DNA of 11,288 nucleotides from Rhodospirillales bacterium (GCA_903644035.1 CAHJXG010000270.1:1-11288); one strand, 5' to 3'. Shown: positions 1 to 7,076, counted from the stretch's first letter. Program-made: numbers and translations. Notes: a model not told the origin generated them from the sequence alone.

Positions 1-24
1 CCGGATATCCGTCGGCTTGGTCAT
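1..24 (-). CDS. rpmC: 50S ribosomal protein L29, first 8 codons (partial)
   Basis: The first eight codons read MTKPTDIR and then run off the left edge of the window. L29 is a small two-helix protein that binds 23S rRNA near the polypeptide exit tunnel. The call rests on the start context, the short peptide and the standard rplP-rpmC order of S10 operons; eight residues are not diagnostic on their own. The ATG lies 2 nt after the rplP stop codon. A purine-rich GGGGAGG inside the end of rplP sits 7 nt upstream of the ATG and makes a good ribosome-binding site, so translation is probably coupled to rplP. Confidence 0.85.
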
Positions 25-26
25 CC

Positions 27-443
27 TTAGGCCTCCCCAAGCCGGGTCACGAACTTGGTGCGGATCGGCAGCTTCGCAGCGCCCAGCGTCAACGCCTCCC
101 GCGCCAGCTCGGGCGCCACGCCGTCGATCTCGAACATGATGCGGCCCGGCTTCACCCGGCACACCCAGAACTCCGGGCTGCCCTTGCCGGACCCCATGCG
201 GACCTCGGCCGGCTTCTGCGACACCGGCACGTCCGGGAACATCCGGATCCACACCCGGCCGGCGCGCTTCATCGAGCGCGTGATGGCGCGGCGCGCCGCC
301 TCGATCTGACGCGCAGTGATCCGCTCCGGCTCCAGCGCCTTGAGGCCGAAAGCGCCGAAGTTCAGGCTGGTGCCCGACTTCGCCAGGCCGTGGATGCGGC
401 CCTTATGGGCCTTGCGGTACTTCGTCCGCTTGGGAGACATCAT
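27..443 (-). CDS. rplP: 50S ribosomal protein L16
   Basis: L16 is a late-assembly protein of the large subunit. It lies near the A-site tRNA and the peptidyl-transferase centre. The 138-residue product has the family start ([16 protein letters not shown]), the [19 protein letters not shown] stretch at about 60-78, and the VRMGSGKG segment at 81-88, which in other bacteria carries the hydroxylated arginine (R82 here). Length matches the usual 136-138. The reading frame stays open upstream to 641, but that extension overlaps rpsC and has no L16 similarity. I chose the first of two adjacent ATG codons because GAGGA lies 9 nt before it; the second ATG would give 137 residues. It follows rpsC after 14 nt and precedes rpmC by 2 nt. 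The stop is TAA. Confidence 0.97.
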   Translation of the reverse strand: MMSPKRTKYRKAHKGRIHGLAKSGTSLNFGAFGLKALEPERITARQIEAARRAITRSMKRAGRVWIRMFPDVPVSQKPAEVRMGSGKGSPEFWVCRVKPGRIMFEIDGVAPELAREALTLGAAKLPIRTKFVTRLGEA

Positions 444-457
444 GGTCGTGGTTCCTC

Positions 458-1135
458 TTAGCGCTGCGGCGCCTGTTCGGCGGCGCGGCGGTCCTGCGCG
501 AGCGGATCGTTGGCCAGGATCTCGCCCTTGAAGATCCACACCTTCACGCCGCACGTCCCATAGGTGGTCTTGGCCGTCGCCGTGCCGAAGTCGATGTCGG
601 CGCGGAGCGTGTGCAACGGCACGCGGCCCTCGCGATACCACTCCGTCCGCGCGATCTCGGCGCCGCCAAGACGTCCGCCGCAGTTGATCCGGATGCCCTG
701 GGCGCCCAGCCGCATCGCCGACTGCACCGCGCGCTTCATCGCCCGGCGGAACGCGACCCGGCGCTCCAGCTGCTGCGCGATGTTCTCCGCCACCAGCGTC
801 GCGTCGATCTCCGGCTTGCGGATCTCGACGATGTTGAGCGACACCTCGGACTTGGCCATCCGGGCCAGGTCCTTGCGCAGCACCTCGATGTCCTGGCCCT
901 TCTTGCCGATCACCACGCCCGGCCGCGCCGCGTAGATCGTGACGCGCGGCTTCTTCGCCGGGCGCTCGATCACCACGCGCGACACGCCGGCCCCGGCGAG
1001 CTTCGCGCGCAGGTGGGTCCGCAGCTCAAGGTCGGCCAGCAGCAGCTTCGAGTAGTCGGCACCGGCATACCAGCGGCTGTCCCAGGTGCGGTTGATGCCG
1101 AGCCGCAGCCCGATCGGATTGACCTTGTGACCCAT
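458..1135 (-). CDS. rpsC: 30S ribosomal protein S3
   Basis: S3 binds the head of the 30S subunit at the mRNA entry channel and helps the ribosome unwind mRNA. The 225-residue product starts with [14 protein letters not shown], the conserved S3 N-terminus. A type II KH RNA-binding domain is visible, with the GKKG loop at residues 77-80 inside [13 protein letters not shown]. The C-terminal domain carries [20 protein letters not shown] (about 147-166) and [11 protein letters not shown] (about 196-206). A short charged, Gln/Ala-rich tail follows, ending AEQAPQR. The start lies 3 nt after the rplV TAG stop, with AAGG upstream as a modest ribosome-binding site. Nothing is missing. Confidence 0.98.
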   Translation of the reverse strand: MGHKVNPIGLRLGINRTWDSRWYAGADYSKLLLADLELRTHLRAKLAGAGVSRVVIERPAKKPRVTIYAARPGVVIGKKGQDIEVLRKDLARMAKSEVSLNIVEIRKPEIDATLVAENIAQQLERRVAFRRAMKRAVQSAMRLGAQGIRINCGGRLGGAEIARTEWYREGRVPLHTLRADIDFGTATAKTTYGTCGVKVWIFKGEILANDPLAQDRRAAEQAPQR

Positions 1136-1138
1136 GGC

Positions 1139-1549
1139 CTATGCCGCCTTCTGCTGTGTCGCCGGCGCCGCGGGCGCCTGCTGCTGCTCGGACACCACGA
1201 TGCGCAGGTGGCTGAACCACTTCTCGATGCGCGACGCCCGGCCGCGGCCGCGCGCCATGAAGCGGCGCATGACGATGGACTTGCCGACCTCGGCCCGCGT
1301 CACGACCAAACGGTCCACGTCGAGCTGGTGGTTGTTCTCGGCGTTGGCGATGGCGCTTTCCAGCGCCTTGCGCACCTGCTGCGCGATCCGCCGCTTGCTG
1401 AAGGTGAGCGTCGCGACCGCCTTGCTCGCCGGCTGGTTGCGGATCAGGCCGGCCACCAGGTTGAGCTTCTGCGGGCTGATGCGGATGTTGCGCACGACGC
1501 ACTGCGCCTCGTGCTCCGGCAGCGCCCGGGGAGTTTTCGGCTTGCTCAT
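1139..1549 (-). CDS. rplV: 50S ribosomal protein L22
   Basis: L22 binds 23S rRNA early in 50S assembly. Its long beta-hairpin lines the nascent-peptide exit tunnel opposite L4, near the macrolide site. The 136-residue product has the core [14 protein letters not shown] at 24-37 and the helix with AENNHQLD at 70-77. The hairpin and following basic segment are at about 90-119 ([19 protein letters not shown], then SHLRIVVSE). No deletion or insertion is visible in the hairpin tip, so nothing suggests a macrolide-resistance allele. After residue 121 there is a low-complexity tail rich in Gln, Ala and Pro, longer than the roughly 110-residue E. coli form; such tails are common in this family in alphaproteobacteria. 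The start is 1 nt after the rpsS TGA, implying coupled translation. The stop is TAG. Confidence 0.97.
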   Translation of the reverse strand: MSKPKTPRALPEHEAQCVVRNIRISPQKLNLVAGLIRNQPASKAVATLTFSKRRIAQQVRKALESAIANAENNHQLDVDRLVVTRAEVGKSIVMRRFMARGRGRASRIEKWFSHLRIVVSEQQQAPAAPATQQKAA

Positions 1550-1550
1550 C

Positions 1551-1829
1551 TCAGCCCCGCCTCGCCTTCTTGTCGGATGAATGCCCGGTGAACGTCCGCG
1601 TCGGCGAGAACTCGCCGAACTTGTGGCCGACCATGTTCTCCGACACCTGCACGGGCAGGAACTTGTGCCCGTTATAGACGCCGAACGTGAGGCCCACGAA
1701 CTGCGGCAGGATCGTCGAGCGGCGTGACCAAATCTTGATGATCTCGTTGCGGCCTGAGGCGCGGGCGGTGTCCGCCTTGCCCAGCAGGTAGCCGTCCACG
1801 AAGGGACCCTTCCATACGGAACGCGCCAT
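1551..1829 (-). CDS. rpsS: 30S ribosomal protein S19
   Basis: S19 sits at the top of the 30S head, contacts S13 and helps form bridges to the 50S subunit. The 92-residue product is standard for the family: [16 protein letters not shown] at the N-terminus, [21 protein letters not shown] at about 34-54, and a C-terminal [14 protein letters not shown] followed by the basic end KKARRG. The frame stays open upstream to 2030, but the extension lies inside rplB and is unlike S19. The chosen ATG is fixed by the conserved N-terminus. It sits 2 nt after the rplB TGA, with AAGGGG about 11 nt upstream. Downstream, its TGA is separated from the rplV ATG by one base. Confidence 0.97.
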   Translation of the reverse strand: MARSVWKGPFVDGYLLGKADTARASGRNEIIKIWSRRSTILPQFVGLTFGVYNGHKFLPVQVSENMVGHKFGEFSPTRTFTGHSSDKKARRG

Positions 1830-1831
1830 GG

Positions 1832-2665
1832 TCAGTGCTTCCCCTTCGGACGGCGCCGGATGATCATGCTGTCCGTGCGCTTGTTGACGCGGGTTTTGTA
1901 TCCCTTGGTCGGCTTGCCCCAGGGCGTGACCGGATGCCGTCCGCCCGAGGTGCGGCCCTCGCCGCCGCCATGCGGGTGATCGACCGGGTTCATCACGACG
2001 CCACGGTTGTGCGGCCGACGCCCCAGCCACCGGGCACGCCCGGCCTTGCCCATGCTCTGGTTCTGGTTGTCAGGGTTGGACACCGCGCCCACCGTCGCCA
2101 TGCACTCGGCCCGCACCAGGCGAAGCTCGCCCGACTGCAGCTTGACCTGGGCATAGCCCGCATCCTTGCCGACGAGCTGCGCATAGGTGCCCGCGGCGCG
2201 CGCCATCTTGCCGCCGGCGCCCAGCTTCATCTCCACGTTGTGGATGATCGTGCCGACGGGGATCGCCGCCATCGGCATGGCGTTGCCGGGCTTGATATCG
2301 ACCCGCAGGCCGGCCACCACCTTGTCGCCGGCGCGCAGGCGCTGCGGCGCGATGATGTAGGACAGCTCGCCGTCGTCATACTTGACCAGGGCGATGAACG
2401 CGGACCGGTTCGGGTCATATTCCAGGCGCTCGACCGTCGCCGACACGTCGAACTTCCGGCGCTTGAAGTCGACGTGGCGATAGGACTGCTTGTGCCCGCC
2501 GCCGCGGAAGAACGAGGTCGTGCGGCCATGGTTGTTGCGGCCGCCGGACTTGTTCTTGCCCTCGGTCAGCGTCTTGACCGGCTTGCCCTTCCACAGCTCG
2601 CTGCGGTCGATCAGCACCGTTCCGCGCAGGCTGGCGGTGACCGGATTAAATTGCTTGAGTGCCAT
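1832..2665 (-). CDS. rplB: 50S ribosomal protein L2
   Basis: L2 is one of the most conserved 50S proteins. It is needed for subunit association and for peptidyl-transferase centre structure. The 277-residue product has the N-terminal [20 protein letters not shown] region (40-59), the OB-like and SH3-like barrel core, and the C-terminal signature [11 protein letters not shown] at 227-237. His230 matches the His229 of E. coli L2 that has been tied to peptidyl-transferase activity. The basic end reaches RRRPKGKH. The ATG lies 17 nt after the rplW TAG, with AGGGA 9 nt upstream. This is one of the larger gaps in the S10 block, yet far too short for a separate regulatory leader. The TGA stop is 2 nt before rpsS. 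Confidence 0.98.
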   Translation of the reverse strand: MALKQFNPVTASLRGTVLIDRSELWKGKPVKTLTEGKNKSGGRNNHGRTTSFFRGGGHKQSYRHVDFKRRKFDVSATVERLEYDPNRSAFIALVKYDDGELSYIIAPQRLRAGDKVVAGLRVDIKPGNAMPMAAIPVGTIIHNVEMKLGAGGKMARAAGTYAQLVGKDAGYAQVKLQSGELRLVRAECMATVGAVSNPDNQNQSMGKAGRARWLGRRPHNRGVVMNPVDHPHGGGEGRTSGGRHPVTPWGKPTKGYKTRVNKRTDSMIIRRRPKGKH

Positions 2666-2682
2666 TCGTCGTGATCCCTGCG

Positions 2683-3024
2683 CTAGCTCAGCCCGGTGGA
2701 CATGTCGATCGACTGCCCCTCGGCGAGCTGCACATATGCCTTCTTGATATCCGACCGCACGCCCGGACGGCCCCGGAACCGCTTGGTCTTGCCCTTCTGG
2801 ACCAGCGTGTTCACGGAGACGACGGTCACGCCGAACAAGGTCTCGACCGACTTCTTGATCTCGGGCTTCGTCGCGTCGATGGCGACGCGGAACACGAACT
2901 GCCCGATCTCCGAGAGCGCCGTCGCCTTTTCGGTGATCACGGGGCTGCGCAGCACCTCGTACATCGCCTCGCGCGACATGGTTTCCGCACGCCGCCGGGC
3001 GGCGTGGACTTGCGAGACGCTCAT
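2683..3024 (-). CDS. rplW: 50S ribosomal protein L23, with extended N-terminus
   Basis: L23 sits at the rim of the exit tunnel and is the docking site for trigger factor and the signal recognition particle. The core is clear: [10 protein letters not shown] at 25-34, [21 protein letters not shown] at 51-71, and [19 protein letters not shown] at 85-103. From the first ATG the product is 113 residues, about 15 longer than the usual 97-100. Met16 would give 98 residues and is a rival start. I prefer the first ATG because it overlaps the rplD stop as ATGA and has AAGGAG 8 nt upstream, while Met16 lacks a convincing ribosome-binding site. The extension ([15 protein letters not shown]) is basic. Confidence 0.95.
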   Translation of the reverse strand: MSVSQVHAARRRAETMSREAMYEVLRSPVITEKATALSEIGQFVFRVAIDATKPEIKKSVETLFGVTVVSVNTLVQKGKTKRFRGRPGVRSDIKKAYVQLAEGQSIDMSTGLS

Positions 3025-3641
3025 GCCAGGCGCTCCTTCAAGGCTTCGACCCCGGCCGTCGTGACGACCAGCCAGTCGTGGCGGATGATGTCATAGACGT
3101 TCGCCCCCATCGTCGGCAGCACGTCGATGCCCACGATGTTGGCGCTCGCCCGGAGGAACGCCGAGTCCACCGTGCCATCGATCACCAGCGCCGAGGTCCA
3201 GCCCAGCCCCTTGATCTTGCCGGCGAGGTCCTTGGTCTTGCCCGTGCCCCCCGCCACGCTGTCGAGGACAACAAGCTTGCCCTCCGCCTGCTTGAGCGAC
3301 AGCGCGCTGATCAGGCCCAGGCGGCGCACCTTCTTCGGCAGGTCGAACCCGTGGCTGCGGACCACGGGGCCATGGACCACGCCGCCGGTGCGGAACTGCG
3401 GGGCGCGCAGGCTGCCCTGCCGCGCGTTGCCGGTGCCCTTCTGCTTGTAGGGCTTCTTCGTGGTGCCGGAGACCTCGCCCATGCCCTTGGTCTTGTGCGT
3501 CCCCGCGCGCCGCTTGGCGAGCTGCCACTCGACGACGCGGGCAATGATGTCCCGTCGCGGCTGGGCAGCGAACAGGGCGTCCGGCAGTTCGGCCGAGCCT
3601 GCGGACCCGTTGTCCAGGGTTCTGACGTCGATCTGCATCAT
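3021..3641 (-). CDS. rplD: 50S ribosomal protein L4
   Basis: L4 binds domain I of 23S rRNA, and its long loop reaches the narrowest part of the exit tunnel. The 206-residue product carries the conserved extended loop at about 55-92 ([17 protein letters not shown], then NARQG and GGVVHGP). The adjacent lysines at 62-63, in the area where E. coli K63 changes give erythromycin resistance, are intact. The C-terminal half has the usual alternating strands and helices with [21 protein letters not shown]. In E. coli L4 also represses its own operon, but no matching leader is present here. Both ends overlap neighbours as ATGA: with the rplC stop at 3638-3641 and with the rplW start at 3021-3024. Two adjacent ATGs are possible starts; the second would have better spacing from AGGAG, giving 205 residues. 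Confidence 0.97.
   Translation of the reverse strand: MMQIDVRTLDNGSAGSAELPDALFAAQPRRDIIARVVEWQLAKRRAGTHKTKGMGEVSGTTKKPYKQKGTGNARQGSLRAPQFRTGGVVHGPVVRSHGFDLPKKVRRLGLISALSLKQAEGKLVVLDSVAGGTGKTKDLAGKIKGLGWTSALVIDGTVDSAFLRASANIVGIDVLPTMGANVYDIIRHDWLVVTTAGVEALKERLA
3022..3038 (-). promoter_or_regulatory. Ribosome-binding site that sets the rplW start
   Basis: AAGGAG, inside the last codons of rplD, stands 8 nt before the ATG that overlaps the rplD TGA. It is one of the best Shine-Dalgarno matches in the window. The alternative rplW start (Met16, 45 nt downstream) has only GGAAACC before it. This favours the longer 113-residue L23. Confidence 0.65.
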
Positions 3642-4357
3642 TCAGTCTCCTGCGGCGCCGCGCTGGAGCCAGCCGCGTCGGGCGCACCCAGGATTGACGC
3701 CGGATAGGGCGCCTCCGCCGGACGCGCCTTCTTGATGGCGTCACGGATCCGCACGAACTCGCCCTTGGAACCAGGCACCGCGCCCCGGACCATGATGAGG
3801 CCCTTCTCGGCATCGATGCCGGCGACCTCGATGTTCAGCGTCGTGACCCGCTCGACACCCAAATGCCCCGCCATCTTCTTGTTCTTGAACGTCTTGCCCG
3901 GGTCCTGCCGGTTGCCGGTCGAGCCATGGCTCCGGTGGCTGACGGAGACGCCATGGCTCGCCTCGAGCCCGCGGAAGTTCCAGCGCTTCATCGCGCCGGC
4001 GAAGCCCTTGCCCTTGGTGATGCCGCAGACATCCACCTTCTGGCCCACCACGAAATGCGCCGCGGTCAGCGTCTGGCCGGCCTCCAGCAGGGCGTCCGGC
4101 GCCACCCGGAACTCGACCAGCCGCATCTTCGGCTCGACCTTGACCCGGGCGTAGTGGCCCTTGTTGGGGTTGCTGACGTTCTTCACCTTGGCCTTGCCCC
4201 AGCCGAGCTGGATGGCCGTGTAGCCGTCCCGCTCCTCTGTCCGGGTGTCGACCACCTGCACCTGGTCCAGGTGCAGGACGGTGACGGGCACATGGGTGCC
4301 GTCATCCTTGAAGATCCGGGTCATGCCCAGCTTCTTCGCAATCAATCCAGTGCGCAT
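3638..4357 (-). CDS. rplC: 50S ribosomal protein L3
   Basis: L3 starts assembly of the 50S 3' region and sends a loop toward the peptidyl-transferase centre. The 239-residue product begins [16 protein letters not shown] and contains [18 protein letters not shown] at 113-130. It also contains [20 protein letters not shown] at 141-160, followed by KMAGHLG. Gln151 aligns with the E. coli Gln150 that PrmB methylates. After the conserved end near [15 protein letters not shown] (residue 211) there is a tail of about 29 residues rich in Ala, Pro and acidic residues, which makes the protein longer than the 209-residue E. coli form; extended L3 tails occur in related alphaproteobacteria. The start is 10 nt after rpsJ with no strong ribosome-binding site, so coupling to rpsJ is likely. 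Confidence 0.98.
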   Translation of the reverse strand: MRTGLIAKKLGMTRIFKDDGTHVPVTVLHLDQVQVVDTRTEERDGYTAIQLGWGKAKVKNVSNPNKGHYARVKVEPKMRLVEFRVAPDALLEAGQTLTAAHFVVGQKVDVCGITKGKGFAGAMKRWNFRGLEASHGVSVSHRSHGSTGNRQDPGKTFKNKKMAGHLGVERVTTLNIEVAGIDAEKGLIMVRGAVPGSKGEFVRIRDAIKKARPAEAPYPASILGAPDAAGSSAAPQETE

Positions 4358-4367
4358 CGGCCCGGCC

Positions 4368-4676
4368 CTACAGCTTGATCTCGACGTCCACGCCGGAGGC
4401 GAGGTCGAGCTTCATCAATGCGTCCACCGTCTGCGGCGTCGGCTCCACGATGTCGAGCAGCCGGCGATGCGTCCGGATCTCGAACTGCTCACGGCTCTTC
4501 TTGTCGACATGCGGCGACCGGTTGACCGTGAACCGCTCGATATGCGTCGGCAGAGGAATCGGCCCGCGAACCCGGGCACCCGTGCGCTTCGCCGTGTTCA
4601 CGATCTCCCGCGTGCTGTTGTCCAGCACGCGGTGATCGTACGCCTTGAGGCGAATGCGGATGTTCTGGTTGTCCAT
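4368..4676 (-). CDS. rpsJ: 30S ribosomal protein S10 / transcription factor NusE
   Basis: S10 is part of the 30S head and, as NusE, pairs with NusB in antitermination and bridges NusG to the ribosome. The 102-residue product matches the usual length of 102-105. It has [14 protein letters not shown] at 6-19, the loop motif GPIPLPT at 38-44, and [19 protein letters not shown] at 54-72. It opens the S10 gene cluster, but only 48 bp separate it from tuf. That gap holds a small hairpin and no obvious promoter, so it is probably read from the str transcript. An alternative upstream start near 4686 is out of frame and discarded. The stop is TAG. Confidence 0.98.
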   Translation of the reverse strand: MDNQNIRIRLKAYDHRVLDNSTREIVNTAKRTGARVRGPIPLPTHIERFTVNRSPHVDKKSREQFEIRTHRRLLDIVEPTPQTVDALMKLDLASGVDVEIKL

Positions 4677-4690
4677 TGTACTTCAATCCA

Positions 4691-4703
4691 GGTTCGCGGA
4701 ACC
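4691..4703 (-). other. Small inverted repeat in the tuf-rpsJ gap
   Basis: The 48-bp gap between tuf and rpsJ contains a perfect 5-bp inverted repeat, GGTTC-CGC-GAACC on the transcribed strand. No T-run follows it, so it does not look like an intrinsic terminator. It may be an RNA hairpin that shapes the rpsJ ribosome-binding region, or it may be chance; a 5-bp stem alone is weak evidence. The rest of the gap shows nothing recognisable. Confidence 0.3.
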
Positions 4704-4724
4704 GCTTCGAGAGTGAGTGCCGCC

Positions 4725-5915
4725 TTACTTCGTGATGCTGGCGACGACGCCGGCGCCAACCGTCCGGCCACCCTCACGGATCGCGAAGCGCAGCCCCTCG
4801 TCCATCGCGATGGGCGCGATCAGCTCGACGTCCATGGACACGTTGTCGCCGGGCATCACCATCTCGGTGCCTTCGGGCAGCTGCACGACGCCGGTCACGT
4901 CCGTGGTGCGGAAGTAGAACTGCGGGCGGTAGTTGGTGAAGAACGGCGTGTGACGGCCGCCCTCCTCCTTGGTCAGCACGTAGGCCTCGGCCTTGAACTG
5001 CGTGTGCGGCGTGATGCTGCCGGGCTTGGCCAGCACCTGGCCGCGCTCCACGTCCTCGCGCTTCGTGCCGCGCAGCAGCGCGCCGATGTTGTCGCCGGCC
5101 TCGCCGCGGTCCAGCAGCTTGCGGAACATCTCGACGCCAGTGACGATGGTCTTCACCGTGTTCTTGATGCCGACGATCTCGACCTCGTCGCCCACGTTGA
5201 CGATGCCGCGCTCGATGCGGCCGGTCACGACGGTGCCGCGGCCGGAGATGCTGAACACGTCCTCGATCGGCATCAGGAACGGCCGCTCGGTCGCGCGGAC
5301 GGGCTGCGGAATGTAGGCGTCAACCGCAGCCATCAGCTCCAGCACGGCCTTCTCGCCGAGGTCAGGGCTCTTGTCCTCCAGCGCCATCAGCGCCGACCCC
5401 TTGACGATCGGAATGTCGTCGCCGGGGAACTGGTAGGAGGACAGCAGCTCGCGCACCTCCATCTCCACGAGCTCCAGCAGCTCGGGGTCGTCGACCATGT
5501 CGACCTTGTTGAGGAACACGACGAGGGCAGGCACGCCGACCTGCCGGGCCAGCAGGATGTGCTCGCGCGTCTGCGGCATCGGGCCGTCGGCGGCGCTGAC
5601 CACCAGGATCGCGCCGTCCATCTGCGCAGCACCCGTGATCATGTTCTTCACGTAGTCGGCGTGGCCGGGACAGTCGACGTGGGCGTAGTGGCGGTTCGCC
5701 GTCTCATACTCGACGTGTGCGGTGGAGATCGTGATGCCGCGGGCGCGCTCCTCGGGAGCCTTGTCGATCTGGTCGTAGGCGGTGAAGGTGGCCCCGCCGC
5801 TCTTTGCCAGGATCTTGGTGATCGCCGCGGTCAGCGACGTCTTGCCGTGGTCCACGTGACCGATGGTGCCGATGTTGCAGTGCGGCTTGTTACGTTCGAA
5901 TTTCGCCTTGGCCAT
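4725..5915 (-). CDS. tuf: Translation elongation factor Tu
   Basis: EF-Tu is the GTPase that brings aminoacyl-tRNA to the ribosomal A site. The 396-residue product is full length. The GTPase domain shows G1 GHVDHGKT (19-26), switch I with [10 protein letters not shown] (56-65), G3 DCPGH (81-85, with catalytic His85), G4 NKVD (136-139) and G5 SAL (174-176). Domains 2 and 3 follow, with [13 protein letters not shown] near 225-237 and the C-terminal end [13 protein letters not shown]. The ATG has GGAG 8 nt upstream. It lies 99 bp after rpsG, where fusA would normally intervene. Many alphaproteobacteria carry a second tuf copy elsewhere; this window cannot show that. The stop is TAA. Confidence 0.99.
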   Translation of the reverse strand: MAKAKFERNKPHCNIGTIGHVDHGKTSLTAAITKILAKSGGATFTAYDQIDKAPEERARGITISTAHVEYETANRHYAHVDCPGHADYVKNMITGAAQMDGAILVVSAADGPMPQTREHILLARQVGVPALVVFLNKVDMVDDPELLELVEMEVRELLSSYQFPGDDIPIVKGSALMALEDKSPDLGEKAVLELMAAVDAYIPQPVRATERPFLMPIEDVFSISGRGTVVTGRIERGIVNVGDEVEIVGIKNTVKTIVTGVEMFRKLLDRGEAGDNIGALLRGTKREDVERGQVLAKPGSITPHTQFKAEAYVLTKEEGGRHTPFFTNYRPQFYFRTTDVTGVVQLPEGTEMVMPGDNVSMDVELIAPIAMDEGLRFAIREGGRTVGAGVVASITK

Positions 5916-6014
5916 CGTCGTATCTCCGTCGCCCGCCGGTCAATCAGGATTGGGGGGCAGGTTGGGTTGCAGTCGTCGTCAGCGCGGCCTTATCGGACCG
6001 GCGCCGTCTCAGGC
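5916..6014 (-). other. rpsG-tuf intergenic region lacking fusA
   Basis: These 99 bp separate rpsG from tuf. Reading the transcribed strand I see no ATG-led open frame resembling EF-G, no remnant of its C-terminus and no intrinsic terminator. There is a C-rich, G-poor stretch (5941-5979: 17 C and 6 G in 39 nt) and then the tuf ribosome-binding site. A TTGACC lies about 33 nt before tuf, but no acceptable -10 box is placed downstream of it, so I do not call a promoter. The simplest reading is a plain spacer within one operon. Confidence 0.6.
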
Positions 6015-6491
6015 CTACCAGCGATAGTGGCTGAAAGCCTTGTTCGCCTCGGCCATCCGATGCGTGTCCTCACGCTTCTTCACCGCCGAGCCGCGGTTGT
6101 TCACGGCGTCCAGCAACTCGTGCGACAGCCGGTCTTCCATCGTGTGCTCGCCGCGCTTGCGCGCGCTGTCGATGATCCAGCGGATCGCCAAGGCCTGACG
6201 CCGCTCGGTCCGCACCTCGACCGGAACCTGGTAGGTGGCGCCGCCGACCCGGCGGCTGCGGACCTCGACGGCCGGCTTCACGTTGTCCAGCGCCTCATGG
6301 AACATGCGGACCGGATCGGCCGCGTTGCCCCCGCGCTTCTTCAGCACGTCGAGCGCACCATACACGATGCCCTCGGCGGCAGACTTCTTGCCATCATACA
6401 TCAGCGCGTTCATGAAGCGCGTGATCACCACGTCGCCGAACTTGGCGTCCGGCAGGATGTCGCGCTTGACGGCACGGCGGCGTCGGCTCAT
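6015..6491 (-). CDS. rpsG: 30S ribosomal protein S7
   Basis: S7 nucleates assembly of the 30S head and lines the tRNA exit site. The 158-residue product has the family start [15 protein letters not shown], the [15 protein letters not shown] segment (26-40), and the beta-hairpin [18 protein letters not shown] (77-94). Helical regions with [10 protein letters not shown] (104-113) follow, then the C-terminal [15 protein letters not shown]. Length is close to the 156 usual in proteobacteria. The start is 12 nt after rpsL, with GAGGAG 6 nt upstream. In E. coli S7 represses the operon by binding the roughly 100-nt rpsL-rpsG spacer; here the spacer is too small to hold that structure. The stop is TAG. 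Confidence 0.98.
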   Translation of the reverse strand: MSRRRRAVKRDILPDAKFGDVVITRFMNALMYDGKKSAAEGIVYGALDVLKKRGGNAADPVRMFHEALDNVKPAVEVRSRRVGGATYQVPVEVRTERRQALAIRWIIDSARKRGEHTMEDRLSHELLDAVNNRGSAVKKREDTHRMAEANKAFSHYRW

Positions 6492-6503
6492 CGCCCGCTC
6501 CTC

Positions 6504-6875
6504 TTACTTCGGCCGCTTCGCGCCGTACAGCGACCGGCGCTGACGACGCTTCGGGAGGCCCTGGGTGTCCAGCACGCCGCGCAGGATGTGATACCGCACG
6601 CCCGGCAAGTCCTTGACGCGCCCGCCGCGGATCAGCACGACGCTGTGCTCCTGCAGGTTGTGGCCCTCGCCAGGGATGTAGCTCACCACCTCGTAGCCGT
6701 TGGTCAGCCGCACCTTGGCGACCTTGCGCAGGGCCGAGTTCGGCTTCTTGGGCGTGGTCGTGTAGACGCGGGTGCAAACGCCGCGCTTCTGCGGGCAGCC
6801 CTGCAGCGCCGGCACCTTGTTGCGCTTCGCGGCAGGCTCGCGCCCGTTGGCAATCAACTGGTTGATGGTCGGCAT
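6504..6875 (-). CDS. rpsL: 30S ribosomal protein S12
   Basis: S12 is at the decoding centre and sets translational accuracy. The 123-residue product starts [13 protein letters not shown] and carries [19 protein letters not shown] (39-57) and [13 protein letters not shown] (85-97). The streptomycin-contact lysines K43 and K88 (counting Met as 1) and P91 are all the wild-type residues, so no classical streptomycin-resistance change is visible. D89 is the position methylthiolated by RimO in E. coli. The frame is open upstream to 7049, but the family N-terminus fixes the start at 6875, with GGAAG 6 nt upstream. It is the first gene after the leader and probably the first gene of the str-S10 transcript. 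The stop is TAA, 12 nt before rpsG. Confidence 0.98.
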   Translation of the reverse strand: MPTINQLIANGREPAAKRNKVPALQGCPQKRGVCTRVYTTTPKKPNSALRKVAKVRLTNGYEVVSYIPGEGHNLQEHSVVLIRGGRVKDLPGVRYHILRGVLDTQGLPKRRQRRSLYGAKRPK

Positions 6876-6948
6876 ACGCGACTTCCGATCCTTTGTGTGG
6901 CCTGCCCAACCTGCTCGGCTGCATCGTCGCTGGACATAAAGCAAGTCA

Positions 6949-6967
6949 ACGCGGGTCATGACCGCGT
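6949..6967 (-). repeat. Near-perfect palindrome upstream of rpsL
   Basis: The 10-bp palindrome GGTCATGACC (6954-6963) is flanked by ACGC (6949-6952) and GCGT (6964-6967), giving two 9-base arms with one unpaired G at 6953. It lies about 75 bp upstream of the rpsL start codon. As DNA it could be a dimeric-protein operator; as RNA it could be a hairpin in the rpsL leader, though with little room for a loop. No protein partner can be named from sequence. Confidence 0.45.
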
Positions 6968-7037
6968 GGAACCCTGCTATGCGCGGCCTTGGCACCCCAA
7001 ACCGGGCGCGGCGCCGTGCACGTCTGTTTTCTAGCGA

Positions 7038-7067
7038 CGACCGCCTCACAAACGTTGAGGGTGGTCG
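7038..7067 (-). other. Two-part stem-loop in the rpsL leader
   Basis: On the transcribed strand the segment reads CGACC-AC-CCTCA-ACGTTTG-TGAGG-C-GGTCG. It folds as two 5-bp helices separated by a small AC/C internal loop and closed by a 7-nt loop. No U-run follows, so it is not a standard terminator. It lies just downstream of the candidate promoter and would be near the 5' end of the str transcript, where it could affect stability, processing or regulation. The function is unknown. Confidence 0.45.
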
Positions 7068-7076
7068 AGGGCGCGA

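Noticed and set aside
444..641. In-frame upstream extension of rplP into rpsC
   Set aside because: The added sequence is an out-of-frame reading of rpsC. L16 begins at the MMSPKRT motif behind GAGGA.
1830..2030. In-frame upstream extension of rpsS into rplB
   Set aside because: The added residues are an rplB shadow; the S19 N-terminus [10 protein letters not shown] is conserved.
6504..6875. Streptomycin-resistance allele of rpsL
   Set aside because: K43, K88 and P91 are all the sensitive, wild-type residues.
6921..6949. Second TTGACT (6949-6944) as a promoter close to rpsL
   Set aside because: At 16-18 bp spacing the -10 positions read ACGATG, CGATGC or GATGCA, none close to TATAAT.
4245..7034. 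Plus-strand open frame of 929 codons antisense to rpsJ, tuf, rpsG and rpsL
   Set aside because: It lies opposite well-recognised conserved genes. GC-rich codon use removes stop codons from the complementary strand. The translation is low-complexity, rich in His, Arg, Leu, Val and Asp, with no recognisable domain.
6876..7049. In-frame upstream extension of rpsL (58 extra codons)
   Set aside because: S12 starts with the conserved MPTINQL at 6875, which has its own ribosome-binding site. The extension is Arg-rich and unlike S12.
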